Part shown: positions 1 to 15,200 of the stretch, in pieces
How positions within the stretch are numbered: position 1 is the stretch's first letter
How the letters are laid out: each line of letters begins with the position of its first letter
Origin: Crotophaga sulcirostris
Taxonomy: Eukaryota > Chordata > Aves > Cuculiformes > Crotophagidae
Reading direction: 5' to 3'
Length of the DNA: 64,000 nucleotides
NCBI GenBank assembly: GCA_013397455.1
Contig: VYZB01000026.1
Coordinates: 732,210 to 796,209, forward strand
Notes under the pieces: generated by a model
Told to the model about the DNA's origin: nothing
What the model saw: only the letters and a program-made list of their open reading frames with translations
The model's database searches: none
Program-made: the position numbers and the translations under genes

Positions 1-401
1 TATATAAATTCATTCTGAGTAACTATGTATTCTGCCAAACCGTATCCTGGTTTTACCTGCAGCTAAAGAAGCATAGAGATTTGTAGATGAAATTGTAATT
101 CCTGTACTATGAGGTTGCCTGGAGCCACCTTTCCTTGTGAAAATCGAACAAAATTTAGTCTCTGTCTTTTACTTCTACTTCTTTAGCATTGATAATCCAG
201 CAGTAATTTTTTGTCTCGTGGAAAATTTTAGGCAGAGACTAGAAAGAATACAGTAGAATAATTAGGCTTCTCAGGTACAATACTGTCGCCCTATTTTTGT
301 TGAAAAATTATCACCTTTGATCTTGATGGGAGACATGTCAAGTACTAATGAACTAACAAGCCATATAGGGGGGCTTTTACTAAAAAAAGAAGGTTTGTAG
401 A
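1..401. other. Unassigned non-coding sequence
   Basis: AT-rich sequence with no reading frame, repeat or motif that I recognise. Confidence 0.5.
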
Positions 402-600
402 TACTGGAGGGCTGCTGTTATGTCCACCTGAGGCTGTCTCTGCTCAGGCTGAACAAGCCCAACTCCCTCAGCTTCTCCTTGCAGGCCAAGTACTCCAGTT
501 CATGGTCTTCTGCTGAACTTGCTCCAGTTTATTGATGTGTTTCCACATTTTGAGATCAAAACTAGATGCAGAATCTAGATATAGGCTAATGAGTGATCTT
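402..600 (-). mobile_element. CR1 LINE fragment
   Basis: About 200 bases of internal CR1 sequence in reverse orientation. It is recognisable from the stretch matching the CR1 block that reads, on this strand, CAGGCTGAACAAGCCCAACT and then CTCAGCTTCTCCTT. Both ends are missing, including the 3' tail, so this is an old, eroded piece. Confidence 0.7.
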
Positions 601-3600
601 ATTCTGGATTGTTTTCTTGTGGATTTAAGTACCCCCTTGTGAATCTAATATCTAGTAACTAATCTCAAACTCATATACCAAATATAGGAAATTTGTGTCC
701 AAACTGTAAACCTGACCATAAGTTAACTCTATCCACATAACAGGTGATGTTGTGGTGCCATCAATCCTCTACCTCTCCACTTGTCAAGGTACTGGTGTAC
801 AGATCTTTCAGGTGCTCTTTTTAAGTTGGAAGAAAAGGAATACGGAGCTGTTAGCCTCAGGAGGTGAACCTGTTCTCACATCATAGATGATTTCTTTAAC
901 AACTAGAAAAAGAGAACTTCTTTGCCTGTTGTGCTGAGGATTTGGCTAGTTATACAAGCTGGAACAGCATAAATAGGAAAGAATGACAAACATACTAGCA
1001 TAGTTCTGGCATGCAGAGCAGTCTAAATGTATATTTGTGGAGATCTATAGGCCTGAGTTGGCTGTGAAACAGCTGCCTCAGGTGATGGTAGCCACACAGT
1101 GCTTGCAACATGGAGTTCAAAACAGAATGCTATTTGCAGAGTTTTTGTGTTTACTGTGGGTTTTATTTTGTTGGTGGTTTGGTTTGTTATTTTAGTGAAA
1201 CTGTTAATTTGTTTAAGAGTAAAAGTGGACCTTAAAATCCCAGTGCCTGCAACTCCTAGTGCAAAACTCTCTCTGGTATCCATATGGGAGCTCTGCAGCC
1301 TATACATCAACTGCAATATGGATGTGTCTCTGAAGAAAAATACTGAAATCTCCATACTTCCAATGGTGTCAAGCTCTGGTTTGTGATATCTGACTTTTCA
1401 GGGTGTGTACAGTTTGTACCATTTTAACAAGTACCAAAACTATTTCATATTATTCAGTAACAAGGGACCTAAATAAATGGCTGGGGTTTGCTTTTCAAAG
1501 GTTAAACTCCCCTTGACAAAAGGGAGCACAACAACTCCCAGATGGTAGCCTGCAGCTTAGGAGATCCATATCTGCTTCCTAATTTTGCAACAACTTTGCA
1601 CAACTTCAAGCAAAGTGGTTGCTCTTTCCCAAACCCTGGTTCCTGTTTATAAAAGAGGGATTATAATCTTGTTTTTCTTCCACCTGCTGTCAGGCTTTAG
1701 ATGTGAGTTTTGCAGGTCAGACAGTGCTGTGTGTGGATAGTGTTGGAGCACAACAGGGTTCTGAGCTCCTTTGCAGTCAGTAGCCTCTGAGCAACACAAG
1801 TCGTGACTTAATTAAAAATGAAAGGCTGTGCAGTTCTGTAAATGCACAACACTTGGAGTGTGGCCGTGGCTAATCTGAAAGCACCAGGGATGCTGTCTTC
1901 TATACAAAAGAGTCAAGACTACTCTGTTCTAGTGTCTTTTTTTTCTATCTCGCTTTCATAAAATGTGTACTTCCCAGTGCCTTGGTTTTCACAAGTGGAT
2001 ATAGTATTTTCTATTTCTGTATGGATTTTGTGTTTTCAGCACAATGTCATTACTGAGAAACAAGCATGAAATGTAGAGAACAACTCTTGTTATGTAGTAG
2101 GCAAAGAGCTATCAAAGAGTTAAGCTAAGCTTATGCAACCAGAAAAGACCCTTAATATATGTACCTAAAGAAATGAAGGTTATTAAGTTTTCTTAATAAT
2201 TTTCCTCATGATCTGACCACTTCAGGACAGGCAGCCTGTGATGCATTTACAATCAGATTTATAAAGTTCAAAGCTAGAATTTTCAAAAATGTTTCCGCAG
2301 TTTGGTTCAGCTGGAGTAAGAGGTGTTTTCCACCGACTTAGTCCAAATCACCAATAAACTGAATCCTCTAAACATTTTTAGAAATTGAAATGGTCTGAAG
2401 ATTTTTTGAGATCTTCCACTGACTGAATGATGCCACCAAAGACATCAAATGGTTAGAAACTAGTGAGTGTAATAGGGTCTGCATGGGAGCACTTCTCACC
2501 ACCAGTTCTACAAAAGTCTTCAAATACGAGTCACAGGGACAAACTCTCAACTTCTTTTAAGACTACAAATTTCATTATGAAAGATATAAGAAGTCATGTG
2601 GAATAACAAAGGACTGAATTCTGTGGCCTAGGCACAGAGCTTTCAGGCATATGTTCCCTGAGTGCTTTGAGAGAGTACCAAGCCTCTAAGAATTTAGTGT
2701 ACACACTGGCCAGTTTAGTCTGGTTATTTAAATTTTACTTGCATGTTTAGGCTCTTAAATAAATATCCCAATTATGAGACATAATGAACAACATTTAATC
2801 CCTTTGTCCCTAAGCACTAAGATTCCTGAATTGTGGTGTCTGAAAAATCTCCCCTTTTCTCAACATCTGAACAGTTATTTGGACTGTGTAGGCAAATATT
2901 GGTTTTAGCAGTATAGGTGCATGTGAAGCACCTAAAGAGAGGGAGCTGTTCTTATGCAAACTCAATCTGCTTAAAGTTGATGGAAATGTCATTAAAATTA
3001 TTATTCTCCAAATTTCAATCGAAATTTCAGCCTCTAATTTTTTTTCATAGTTAGGAGTGAAAAGACATCCTTTGGATGATCACAACTATTTTTATAGTGA
3101 CTAGAAACAGCATTCATTGTTAGCAGTGTAGGAATATAATCAGACATAATAAGTAAGATAAAGGAACTGGTCTGAAATCAAATGTGTAAAAAAGCACTGG
3201 AGATACAATATAAAAACACTGAACAATTTATAATGCCATGCACAGTGAGGTAAGATTTTTGTTGCATGCTGAGTGATAGCAAGAGTGAAACTTAGGTTTC
3301 TGAAATTGAACTGGCACTTTATTAAACAGTTTATTGACATGATGTGACTGTCTCTGATGTTTCCAGCTATAGACAGCTGCAGCTCCCTGGTTGTATTTCC
3401 TGCCCTTTGCATGAACCTTGGTTCCAGTCAAATTGCTGCAATCACTGTTGCTTTCTCTTCTAGCATTGGTTTTGTTGCATTGGGGAAGGCTTTTCACCCA
3501 GTTGTCATGGGCTTTCAGATTAATTTCAGATTAATGCATTTTTCTGATAATTTACTGAAATGAATAAAGCCTCTATCCTGTTTTAATAACATAAAAACCC

Positions 3601-5689
3601 AAAGAAGTAAAACATATAAGCATAGTAAATAAGTATTAGCGCCTTTTCTCATAAATTATTTTATCAAGGAGCTCTTTAGGAAAAGACCCTTGTTTTTCTC
3701 TATGTTTGTACTACAGCACCTCACTCTCTCTGGATGTGACTAGACCTCCTGAGTGCCATGACAACCAAAGAACAAAACCTTGTAAAGTCCAAGCAGTCAA
3801 AAAAACAAGACAAGTTTCAGAGCTTGTCAGGATGGTCCTAACAGAGGGATGTAAATGCTGGGCTAACAATGTAATTTATTTTTGTGCTTTGTTTTGCTAT
3901 AAAAACTGACAGCCACTTATCACCTCTGTTCAAAACAGGTGAAGGAGAAGAGCAGTCATTGTGCTCTGTAAGTCTGCAGGTTCTCTGCATGTTCTGGAAG
4001 CTTTGAGTACGGTCTGGTCTGGACCAAATTATATCAATGTTGATTTACTCTGCAATCCCTTCCATATCAAGATGAAGAATGAAAAAGAAAAGCATTCAAT
4101 GTAGCTGGAAGTTCTAACCCTACTCCTTTCTCACCTGTGAATAGCAGTAAGTGAGAAGATGACTTGACCTCATGTGCTTCACGGTTGGTGAACTGTTAGT
4201 TCCCTACTGGGAGCACCTCTAGAAGTTCAGGGCAAAATAAGAATTTTTACTCTGGAAGATGGATTGAAAGTCTGGCTGGTGTTTCGTATCTAGCAGCTGA
4301 ACTAGGCAGGACAGAAGTACATAAACAAAGCTCCATCAAACAAACATTTTGTTGCATCAGATGCATCCTGGAGCAATTTTTTCTCTAATAAAGTTTAGTA
4401 ACTGCTACATTAGATAGTAAGTCAATAGCTTTCTGTAGTGTATTGAAATTGGCTGTATTTTATTACAATACTAGAGGGTTTTTTACTGAAAACCAAGAAA
4501 AGATATTGCTCATGTCATAAAAAGACATGGAAAAAAATCCCATGAAAAGCACATGACAGGCTCAAGGGGGAAAATGTTGTATGAAGGATGTGGTTTGATC
4601 CGCTAGTGTGGTGGTGAGGTTTTTAGGGAAAGACAGAGGGCTTCATTCTTTAAAGAAACCAGCATTCCTGAACTGTAGAGAAACCTTGTATGTGCCCTGG
4701 TATAATAGCCTTTCTTTTTTCTTTCTTCCTCTGCTATCTGGTAGTCCCTTCTCTGTTTCTAAATCAGCAGCTGATATCACACAGCTTTATGTTTTCAGTC
4801 TCCATCTCACAGTAGGTTTTTTAGTGCACATCCCAATATCTAATTGCATCCCTTTGTAGAGATGATCTAAAATGGAACCTTTGGACGTACTGATATATAA
4901 GATCCCTGATAATCTAAAGAACATAAAAAGTACCACAATAATTTTGTTGAAAGATGGGGTGTCCCCTCAGGAAGACCTAGTAAACAACTTGGCCTGGAGA
5001 AAGTTTTATTTGGATCCCATGCAAGAGGATCGGAAATATGGAGTGCTCTGGGAAGTGATGGCATGGGAGGTTTTTCTGTTGTTTTAGACAGGTTTAGCTA
5101 TGTTTTCCACATACAAAGAAATCAATTGAAGAGACTAATGACTCCTTCTACACAGTTGTTTTCATTTTGCTTTAGCCAAGTAGTAAAATGTAGAGGCAAG
5201 CTATAACAAATCTGGTTAAGGGATTGATAAACATCCAAGAGAGTGTTGCCTGCTGTTGAGCATTGTGAAGGCTTTTGAGTTGGGAATGACAGTGCCAGAA
5301 GTTACTCTTGGGACATGCTCCATTTTCAATCTCTGCAAAAATGTTCACGTTCTCCAGCAGTTGACAAGTGGTCTTCAAGTTCCCTCCCCTAACTATTAAA
5401 AATAGTATCTACAAGATCTCCATGGTTTGGAAATTCATGTGGTAGTTTCAAAGCCGTAATGTTATTCTTCAAAGAATTATTATAGTGTTCCTATGCAGAG
5501 TGACAGCACTATTAGTCAGTAAACCCCTGGCTGTGATGATAAGAGCTGTTTGATATTGTCATCCCTTCTGGTCTGATGGGAAGAAATTGTTCCAGAAGTA
5601 ATGAAACTCAGAATTGTCACTTTGGAGTCTTACGCACAGTGTTCCTGCGTTGTCACCATCTGGTAAATTACACCCTAAATAGGGAAAAG
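601..5689. other. MTNR1B downstream flank, no gene seen
   Basis: AT-rich intergenic DNA. The open frames are under 100 codons, overlap on opposite strands and show no family motif or codon pattern. I recognise no repeat family or RNA gene. Confidence 0.55.
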
Positions 5690-6216
5690 AATCATAGGAT
5701 AGTTTGGATTGGAAGGGACCTTTGAAGATCATCATGTCCAAACCTCTGCCATGGACAGGGACACCTCTAACTTTATCAACTTGTTTGAAACCCGGTCCAA
5801 CCTGACATTAAATGCTTCAGCGATGGGGCATCCACAGTTTCTCTGGGCAATGTGTGCCACTGTCTCACCACCCTTGTTGAAAAAGATTTCTTCCTTAGGT
5901 ACAATCTAAATCTAATATCTTTCAATTTAAAACCATTGTCCATTGTCCTGCCATTACAAGACCTAATAAAATGTCACTGTCCACCTTTCTTATAGGCACC
6001 CTTTAAGTGCTGAAATGCCACAGTAAGTTCTCCTTGGAGCGTTCTCTTCTGCAGGCTGAACAAACCCAACTCTCCATCCCTCTTATCATTTTTTTTCCGG
6101 TCTCCTATGTACCTGCTCTAAAAGGATCAGGATTTATTTTTTTTTGCTGAGGGCCGCAGAGCTGGATGCAGTATGGCATGTGTGGGAGTAGAGTAGAGGG
6201 GAAAATCAAGTCACTC
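5690..6216 (-). mobile_element. CR1 LINE, 3' end
   Basis: Reverse-oriented CR1 of about 527 bases. It begins at its 3' terminus (AATCATAGGATAGTTTGG), runs through the block reading GATGGGGCATCCACAG and ends near GAGCTGGATGCAGTATGG. It is 5'-truncated like most CR1 copies. Scattered small changes suggest moderate age. Confidence 0.9.
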
Positions 6217-9200
6217 AAAAAGAGTTTTGAAAAAAATAAGAATGATGAGTAAAATTCATTTAGGCTGTGTAAAATTTATTTCAAAAAAGGAAATACTTTA
6301 ATAAACTATCATTTTGCCTTGTGAAGGACACCATAGCAGATTGGAAACCTATACTTAACACCGACATGTCTGTGTCACCATATAGACACTTCTGTTCATT
6401 ATGCCCATGCTTTAGACAAGTATCTTGTCTGATAAAATGACATAGTGAAGAGATGGAGTTCAGCTTGTAGAGCCTAACACTTAACACAGTCAGCAGCTAT
6501 TGGAAACAGCTACACCAATACATGACCAGCAGTGAAGAGGATGAGGAAATGAAAGCCAGTAGAGCACATTTCTGCTTCAGTGAGCCACCCAGGGAAGAAA
6601 GGTGAGTTGAGAATTTACTGGGTCCTTCTTAATGTCATGATAAATACATGGGGTCATCACTTGTGATTTCTTCTTCCTTACTCCTCTTCTCTTCTACCTT
6701 CAGTATTGACTGGTCGAGTGAACACCAGCTTCAGAGCTCTGTTCCTGGAGGCAATTTTAATCTGCCTCATTGCCTTCTGGTTTTGTCAGAATGTTCCTCA
6801 TCGTTGTTCCTCCAGCAATAGCAATATGTATCTGGTTGTTATTCTGTGCATCAGAAGCGATGTGTTAACTGTTACCCAAAGCCTGAAACCTGAACCCTTA
6901 ACTCTTCTCCAGCCTTAATTCAGCTAAGTCTCTGTCCTATGAAGCAGAAGACTAGGTTTGCTTACCCTTGTTAATAACCTGAAAAGCCAAGCACCAGGAA
7001 CCAGTGTATATAATTTTCTTAGCCTGAATTGAATTTACTTCTAGCCCTTACCCTTCCTTTGACTAGATTTTCTGTCAGACCCTTTACAAGTAGCTTTTGT
7101 CTGTGTGGACTGAGAGTAAAGTCTTCAGCAAGGTGGATCTTAAATCCTTGCAAACAGAGTAAGAGACATTCTGGCCAGTCATTCTTAGAGTTCATCAATT
7201 TCACATGTCTTTCTAACAAATGATGTGGTAGGAAGGTCTGTTGTTTTTTTGCCACTTTTACAGCATTGCTCTGATTTAAGGCTTATCTATGAGACAACAA
7301 TTCAGCGAGACCACCCCCAAGAATCTCTGTGTACATTTAATCATTTTAGCCAAACACTTAAACAACCATCACTAACTTCTTAAAACCCAGACAGAGAAAT
7401 AGCAGGGACTCTACCTCTGTGTTGACATTTCAATGGACAGATCAAACTATAAGACTGCACATTTCAGTCCTCAGACTTTGATGTAGTGACAACGCCTTTT
7501 CAGTCTTAAACTTGTGGCTGGACTCCTATCTCTTGAAACTGTTACTACTAGACTTCTGAAGTCTACCTTCATGATGTTGAAAGATTTAACTCTACTTTTT
7601 CAGAAAAACACATACCACCAGCTGCTTAGTAGCAGAGCTTGTTCTTGGTTAGATATCTCAGAAGTAAAGGAGTACAACAGGAGTCTGAAGACATATTTGG
7701 GTCCCTCCAAGCTTTTTTAACTACACAGCAGAGAAATTTCTGAGAAGAATAAATGCTATCAGAGCTGTGGGTTGCACCCTAAGCTGTGTTTTTCTAAACT
7801 TGCATTAACATTTTTTTCTTTCTTTCTGTTCTTCAGAACCTTAAAATAAACTGGAAATTGAACTGCTTTTAGCCAAGACTGAGTTCGAGCCAGTCTGTTT
7901 TGCAGCTGTGAAGATAATTCTACAACATGTAACAGTATTTTATATTCACCTGCTTCTGCACTTCCTACCATCAGGCAGAGGTACCTAACTAGAGGACAGG
8001 TTGCCACCAACCCCAAGCACTCCAGTCTGCCTAGAAGGCATGTGAAAGGATGTTGGTTCTTCCTGCTGTGAATCCAAAGTTGAATTCTCCTTCTCCAAGT
8101 TCTTATTCCAGAAGGAGACTTAAAGCAGGTTGTTCTGTGTGATTTCATACCACATTAGTTACCTACATGCAAAGGTTCACCCATACTGTCTGTCATCTGA
8201 CATCAGATGTGTGTAGATCTTTGTGGAGCTTCTCTTGCTTCATTGAACTACTGGTGCTGATGCTGGACCTTTGATCTGCCAGCATAAGGGCTTGTGGAAC
8301 TGCTGTCTAGTCCAATTTATTAAACATAATCTACCTTCTCTTAAACAGTTTAAAACAGATCTGTTGTAGTCCTAATTGTATATAATGAATTCTACTAGGA
8401 AGCAATTACATGGACAGTTATGCCAGTGGATATGAAGGGCAATGACCAGCTGTTGGGCATAGGCGAAGGACAGAAAAATTTTCATCAGCTAGCCAAAGAC
8501 AGGATGTGTGACACTAATCTTTATGGTGTTTTGCATACAGGTAATATGTAGAGATATTTGGGAAAAAGAACCTACTATTGAATGCACACCAAGGTTTCAA
8601 ATTAACTTTGAACTATTAATATAAATTACTGAAAACTCACGACTGAGCAGTTGATTTGGTTTAGTCTAACATCGCAGGTAGTTCAGAGGGAGAACACAAC
8701 CCATATAAATTTCATGACCAACTTTAAGATAGTTGCCTTCCTGATAAAGAGTGAAGGGATTTACTTTGGTTGGTTTGGGAACCATTCTTTTCTCTTCCTT
8801 AGAGAGCTGACAATTTATTGAATTGTGTGTCAGGTCCTCCACAGATCAGCTCTACCCTCCACTGACACCTGAATTCAATTTATTACACCTTTTCCTGTGT
8901 TGTGTTTCTCAGCCTTGGGAATTGTTTCTCTTTTGAATGTAATTTTTCAGCCTGAGTTCTCTGCATCATTGAATACTACAGACTTCTAAAAGGTCTAGAA
9001 AAGCAAGCAATTCTCAGTTCGCTCAATTGGTTTTGCAGGGGTCTACGATATTGTTGGAAACTGTTTTAGATATTTGAGGTTATTTCATAAGAAAAAGACA
9101 GAAAACCCACTGACATGCTTTACAGTACATTAGAAATTATTATTGTCAATTTTAATTATTTTATTTAATCACTTAAAGTCATTCCCTTGTTAAATGTAGT

Positions 9201-12200
9201 TGCTGTACTGCTAGGTGTTCGTATTAAAGATGTTTGTGTGAAAAGAAGCTGGAAAACTACTCATTGTCTGAACGGCTTTCTCCAAGGAAAGTGGCGATTT
9301 AGAATTATTTAGAAAGTTGAAAACACCGTGTTAAACAGACTCTTAGTTTTGAGAGATGTAAAGACCATGCTCAGAACTTACTGGTCTGTGGCCTATGGAG
9401 TTAACCATCACTCTCCAAATCTCCAGGGCTGACAACAACAGAGAAGTGTAAATTTCAGGAGCTCTTTGGTATCAGTCATTCATTATTGATGCTGCAAAGC
9501 TATGTTAATGTTGAAAATTAATGAAAGTCATATTTTCATTATTAGTATTGGAAAGCTTTTAAATCCTAACCATTTCCATTGATTTTTGCATGTCAGCTTC
9601 CTACCCGATTTAGCTTGATTTCTTGCTAGATTCCTTGCTGAAAATCCTTCTTGTTGGGGGTGAGCAGCCCCTCTGAGTCAGTCAGGCGGAGGCAACAAGG
9701 AGAGTTGCCCACGTCTCCTCACACAGTGTGATTCAGATCTGTGTGGGATTGTCTCTAAATGCTGTGTAAAAGGCTTTTGCCTCCATCCTGACGACATAAT
9801 ACAGGGTTTTAACTTACCTACTGTGGATGTGCTGTATTTGTTTCCAAACGAATAGTGAACAGACTGTGGATACTATAAATATTCTATGTAGTTACTTAAT
9901 AAAGTCAAATGATTGTAAATAAAAAGGACCTTTCTGAATTAGTGTGTAAATAATAATTGTTCAAAGGCTTTTTGCCCCAGCAGACCTCAATTACAAATGC
10001 ACAGTATGTGAGAAAGCATTTAATTGCCTTCCAGAGGGCTCTGTAATTCTGCTAACAATGACTACACCTCCCTATTACTCCTGTGCAAAAATTACTCCTA
10101 GGATGAGTTTTTGTTTTGGTTTTGTTGCTGTTTGTGATTAAAAGAAACAAACAACTCAGAGGGGGTCTTGCTGCCTGTCCTTTGGTCCCTCTTGCCCACT
10201 AAAAAATTTGCCATTGCTTGGGCTTAACTTTTTTTTTTCAGGGCTGGGTATGATGTTGACACTTCAGTGGGATCAGATCTGATAGCTGACAGGGAACATG
10301 CCTGACATCAGATGAAGTCATTAGCAATAGGGTTTTGTTCTAAATTAAGACATCAAAATTATCTTAAATTCCCTAGAGTTTCTACAGAAAAGCACACATT
10401 TCTCACAGGTCCTTTGTCTTAGATGTCTTAGGATATAGCCTCAGATGTCTCAAGTTAGTCAAAACGGCATTAAATACCTATTTTTAGGCAAATGAGTGAT
10501 ATATTGGTTATCTAATGTAGGGTGAGCTGGTGTACAGATTCCTTTGTGTAATAAGACCTTGGATACTTAGATAACATGCAGATATTTGCATAAAACCACC
10601 TAAACTGAGATGTCTTGAGACCGATATCTTATCCTTTCTGTAGCTAGAAAGGACCAAGTGTGCTATGAAACCATGATGAGAAGCAAGTCAGGTTATATGT
10701 GAGTTTAACTCATTTCAGTTGTCTTTTAGCACATAAGTGGCTGAAAAATAAGAGGAGTATTGATTTGAATAATCACCCTAACTGTTGTCTGATGATTTAT
10801 CTCCAGCTGAGTGTGTGTTGTGGCAGAGGCTGTGTGCCGTACAGGGGGTCTTATCGTCTTATCGTGTCGGAACAAGTTGCCTTCAATGCTGAGCTGCTAG
10901 GAGTCATTCTTTAGGCTTCACAGGGACTTGTAGGGAGGATTTCTCTCCCAGTTGTTGGGAGTGCTGTCCTTTAGAAAGGATTTTTATGGCACTAATTGCA
11001 AAGTTCAGAAGAGCATGGACTATAGGAAACTGCACCTGTGTCTGGTGGAATGGAAAGAACCTATGAGTGACTACGTAGGTGTTTTGGCAATTACGAGTTC
11101 AGCCCTTTTTCCTGATTATAGTAAATAGTACATCAATCTCAAAGGAGACCCAGTCATCTTCATGAAACTGATATATCATTTAGCCTGCGAAAGGCCCTTG
11201 GTTTAAGATTAAAGACAAGTATATGTGTCCATGAGTTCAAAACCTGAAAATTAAGATGAATGAAAGGAAGAAATAGATTTGATCTTATTGGATTGGTAGC
11301 AATTTTTTAATTTTGGATTTCTAACAAAACAATTATAGAATTCTCTATTTACCTGGAGTTCCTACTCATCTGTGGAGGAAGATTGGACCTGATGTTTTAC
11401 ATCAGGTGATGAGTTACAGAAGCATAGGTGAACAAAAACCAAGCTAAAAGCTGAAAATCTACTCACTGCATCTTGAGGGCTGTCTAGAAATTCATCATGT
11501 GGCTTACAAATGTGGCCCTGTGGCAACCAGGAGGTGATACCAAGCGATCTGTAGGATCTTGTATGCCTTGGTGCACTCAGTGGCTTAATACGCCAGATAG
11601 ATGGCTTAATATGACGGATAGATGGCTTAATCCATTAGCAAAAAGAGATCAATGTGCTGTCTGGTGGATGATCATAAAACAGCCTTGTGCACAAGAATCA
11701 GGCAAATCTAAAAGCACATTGTGCTCATGGATGCTCCGAAAACCAGTCTTTGGATGAAACGTGTAGTAAGTAAAATCATGGTGCCCTTGTAGCTGAGCCT
11801 TGAATTTAGGGAGAAATGCAGACTGTAGCTAGATCTTCCATACATCTCCTACTATTTGTTTCTGTTTCAGGAAAACAGAGATGAAATTTTGTGGACACAC
11901 TGACTGAAGGAAATAATACATAATGGAAGGAATTTACAGCTGATTTTTTTATATTGTCTTTGAGATCCTTAAGACTTTTTCTTGATTCCACACTGATCAA
12001 AAGGTCTCCTTCCTATTTTACCATGACAGGATGAAGTCCCTGGATGGTTTGCTCGCGTTTTATTTACTTAACACCCGTATCTGCAGCAGAACAGATACCG
12101 TATAGTAGCCACGTGGGATTGTTGCTACCCTACTGAAAAATTAAATCTGTAGTGTGGACACTCTCTTCTACACCAAAGGCAGCATCACTGTTACCAATAC

Positions 12201-15200
12201 CATTGGCAGCTTGGACTTACTTGTGTCTGGAAACTGTACATGTGTCTTGCATAAATACATCAGCTGTATCAATAGATTGTTATTTCTTATTCAGCACAGA
12301 ATGAGGCTTCTAGCTTGTTTTGTGACTGCATGGAGGGCTTAAGTGGTCTTTTCCAAGTGCCTTTGATAAACACTAAATGTAACCTTAGAATGGCTGGCCT
12401 TTATTTCAGTGTCTTTAATCAGTTAACAACTCAGCTGTGACCACAGGTGTATTTTCTTCTGCTGAAACTCTTGTCTTCCTCTTTTGTCTATGTAACTATG
12501 GAGATTTCTTGCTGTGTAATCTAGAGAGAAAGTCATTCCAACATGGAAACCTTCATTGTGAAGTCTGGAAGTCATGCAGCAGTTCAGAAGTTTGATATCT
12601 AGAAAATAACACATTAACATTTAAATGAAATATAAAAATAATAGACTGCTGCTGAAGTTCAAAGTTGAGGATGTGAATTTTTTACAAAGGGCACCTTCAT
12701 CTTCAAAGAAAGAAAAGTAAAACTAGCAGCCTATGCCATTCCAGTAAATACAAATGAAAACGGCTAAGATGAAGAATTACAGGGCCTCCATAATAAGTTA
12801 TGCCACAGCAACATGGAATAAGGGCATCTGAAAAAGGTCTCTTAGGCTTAGTTTACTAATTCGTTCAAAATAGTTTTACACTTAAGTGACCAGAGGATCC
12901 TCAGTCAAATCTGAAGTATTTTTCTCTGCATGAAGAGATAGCCATTATACTTCCAGCAGCTAGTGTCTCTGAAGAACCATAGGAAATGATTTGGCCCTAA
13001 TTGCTGTCAGATATCATGTAGCTGAAGAGAAATATGAACATTACAAATGATATTTTATTCTGTTTTCCAAAACAACACTCGGGTGCCTGCTTTTTCTTTT
13101 CCTCATTCCTCACACTGCAGATGAAGAGGTCTATCAGCATGTCTAAAGGCGAAAGAAAGCATGCCTTAAGTATGAGGTGATAAAAAATGTGCTTGCCAGG
13201 TGTTTTCTTTTAAGAGATTTTTAAAAAAAATATTCTTCAGTTTTAAATACTACATGTTACAATTTATCCAATTAACACGATGAATAAACTGCTTTAAAGC
13301 AATAGATGAGCTGTCAGCCACTTAGAGACAAAGATTATGCTTACCCTCCAAAAACACACACACCTTTTATAAAACAGAATTCAAAGAATTAACTAATTAC
13401 TTATTAAAATAAAGTTCTATAAAATCAAAGCTACGTATTGTTAACACCTATACTGTTTTTTAAAAAATACAAACAGGCAGTGATGTTTAGGGTAAGAACA
13501 AAAGAAACTTTGGTTTTCACCTTCATGCCTACAAATGTACTTTGGTGTCTTTGTATTTCCAATGGGGAAAAAAGAGATTCTTTCCCTGTGCTTTTGTTGA
13601 GAGATAAAACAGGGTAAAATGTCGTTTGTGTTACAGAACTGTTCATCTCTTTATTTCATTTCTGCCAGTGTAAGTTGTCTTTTTATCCTAAATATGAGAA
13701 AATAAAATTACAAGATGGAGCAGGAAATTTCAAGCTGAATTTTCCATGTTATGAGACAAGTTGGAGATCTAAGATCAGTCCTTCCAGCACAGCTAGTATG
13801 ACTTGATTTTTTTAGATTTTATCCCTCCTAAAGGCTCATGGTACTTTTGCAACTGGATAAATATCAGTTTAATCCCATCCTGCTTGTGCTGAGTTTTTAC
13901 AGCATAATAACTCTAAGGTGCTTGTATGTTTATGTATGAGATTATATGTCGACATATATCTGTAGCTGATATTTATTGGCTGTCTTATGTGTATGCTGCC
14001 AGCATACCAAACTCTTACAGCAGCTCTGCATGCTAAGTCTTCCTTTATGCACATGTATAGGCAGTACAGGACTAAGTAGGGACCACAGATGCCAAAAATA
14101 TTCAAGTTCCTCCAAATCATGAAGAAAAAGGAACCGCACACAGTGGAGCTGTCCTCCCTTCAGCTATTTCAATATGACCTGTAAATGTTTGAGGTTACAG
14201 AAGGCCTTTAGGGTTTGGGTGGGATCAGAGCCCAGGACCTCCGTGGAGCAAATCTAGGAAGCCAGAATTAAAAGCTGGCCAAAGTGCTGACTTGTTGACC
14301 TCACATTGGTCATGAGGGGGCCTTGTCTAATCTGGGAATGCTAACACTTGGAAAACATCAAACCAGTACTCTCTGCTTCGAGTTTTCCATGGAACCAAGA
14401 AAAATACTGCATAATTTAGTTTTACGTCATTAAACTATAAGGAATCCCATTCAAACCACTTATAATAAATATAATCTCGAAAAAACCAAAATACTCCAGT
14501 TTTATTCTGATTCTAACATTTGTGGTTTTATCACTAATCTCATGATAATTAGGTGTTCTCTTTAGCATCTCATCTCATGATACAAATGTTAGTGGCAGCA
14601 CTAGAGCAAGAGGATAGTAAATACTGCTGACATACTCCTTAAGGAATTTTGAGCCTATTTATGTTTTTTTGAGCAGCCTAGGTTTGTAGACATCTATTTT
14701 CCTCACAGAGGAGGGTGTGAGAGGTTCATAGAGACTCCAAGGTGCCTATATTGTGAATGTGATTGGAATAGAACTATTTCAAGAATCAGAGCCACATTAC
14801 TTTGAGAAACAGAAATACGTTTTTCATTTAACCATTTATCTTGCAGCAGCTCACAAGAAAATTTGTCCTTATAGCAGTCTAATTTGACCTTTTATTTGGA
14901 TCTCCGCTCTCTAAGGCAGTATGATTTATACTGTCAGCAAATCTGTAGAAATCAATGGAAAAAAGTAAAGGCAGAAAATCTGCTTGCCTGGGCTTCATTT
15001 TCAGTGAGCCATATAGGACTTTTTATGCTAACAGAGATTCCTACTGCTCTGCAGAATATTCAGTGATGCAAGTAGGCACATATGCATGATCTGTGACATC
15101 TAGGAGGTTCCTATACCATGGATTGAATTATATGGCTCTAGAGACACCTTTAATGATTTTTCTTTATGTGTCATGAATAAAAATTATGAGATATTTATCA

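Noticed and set aside
7759..8148. 129-codon minus-strand frame
   Set aside because: No recognisable domain and no supporting exon structure.
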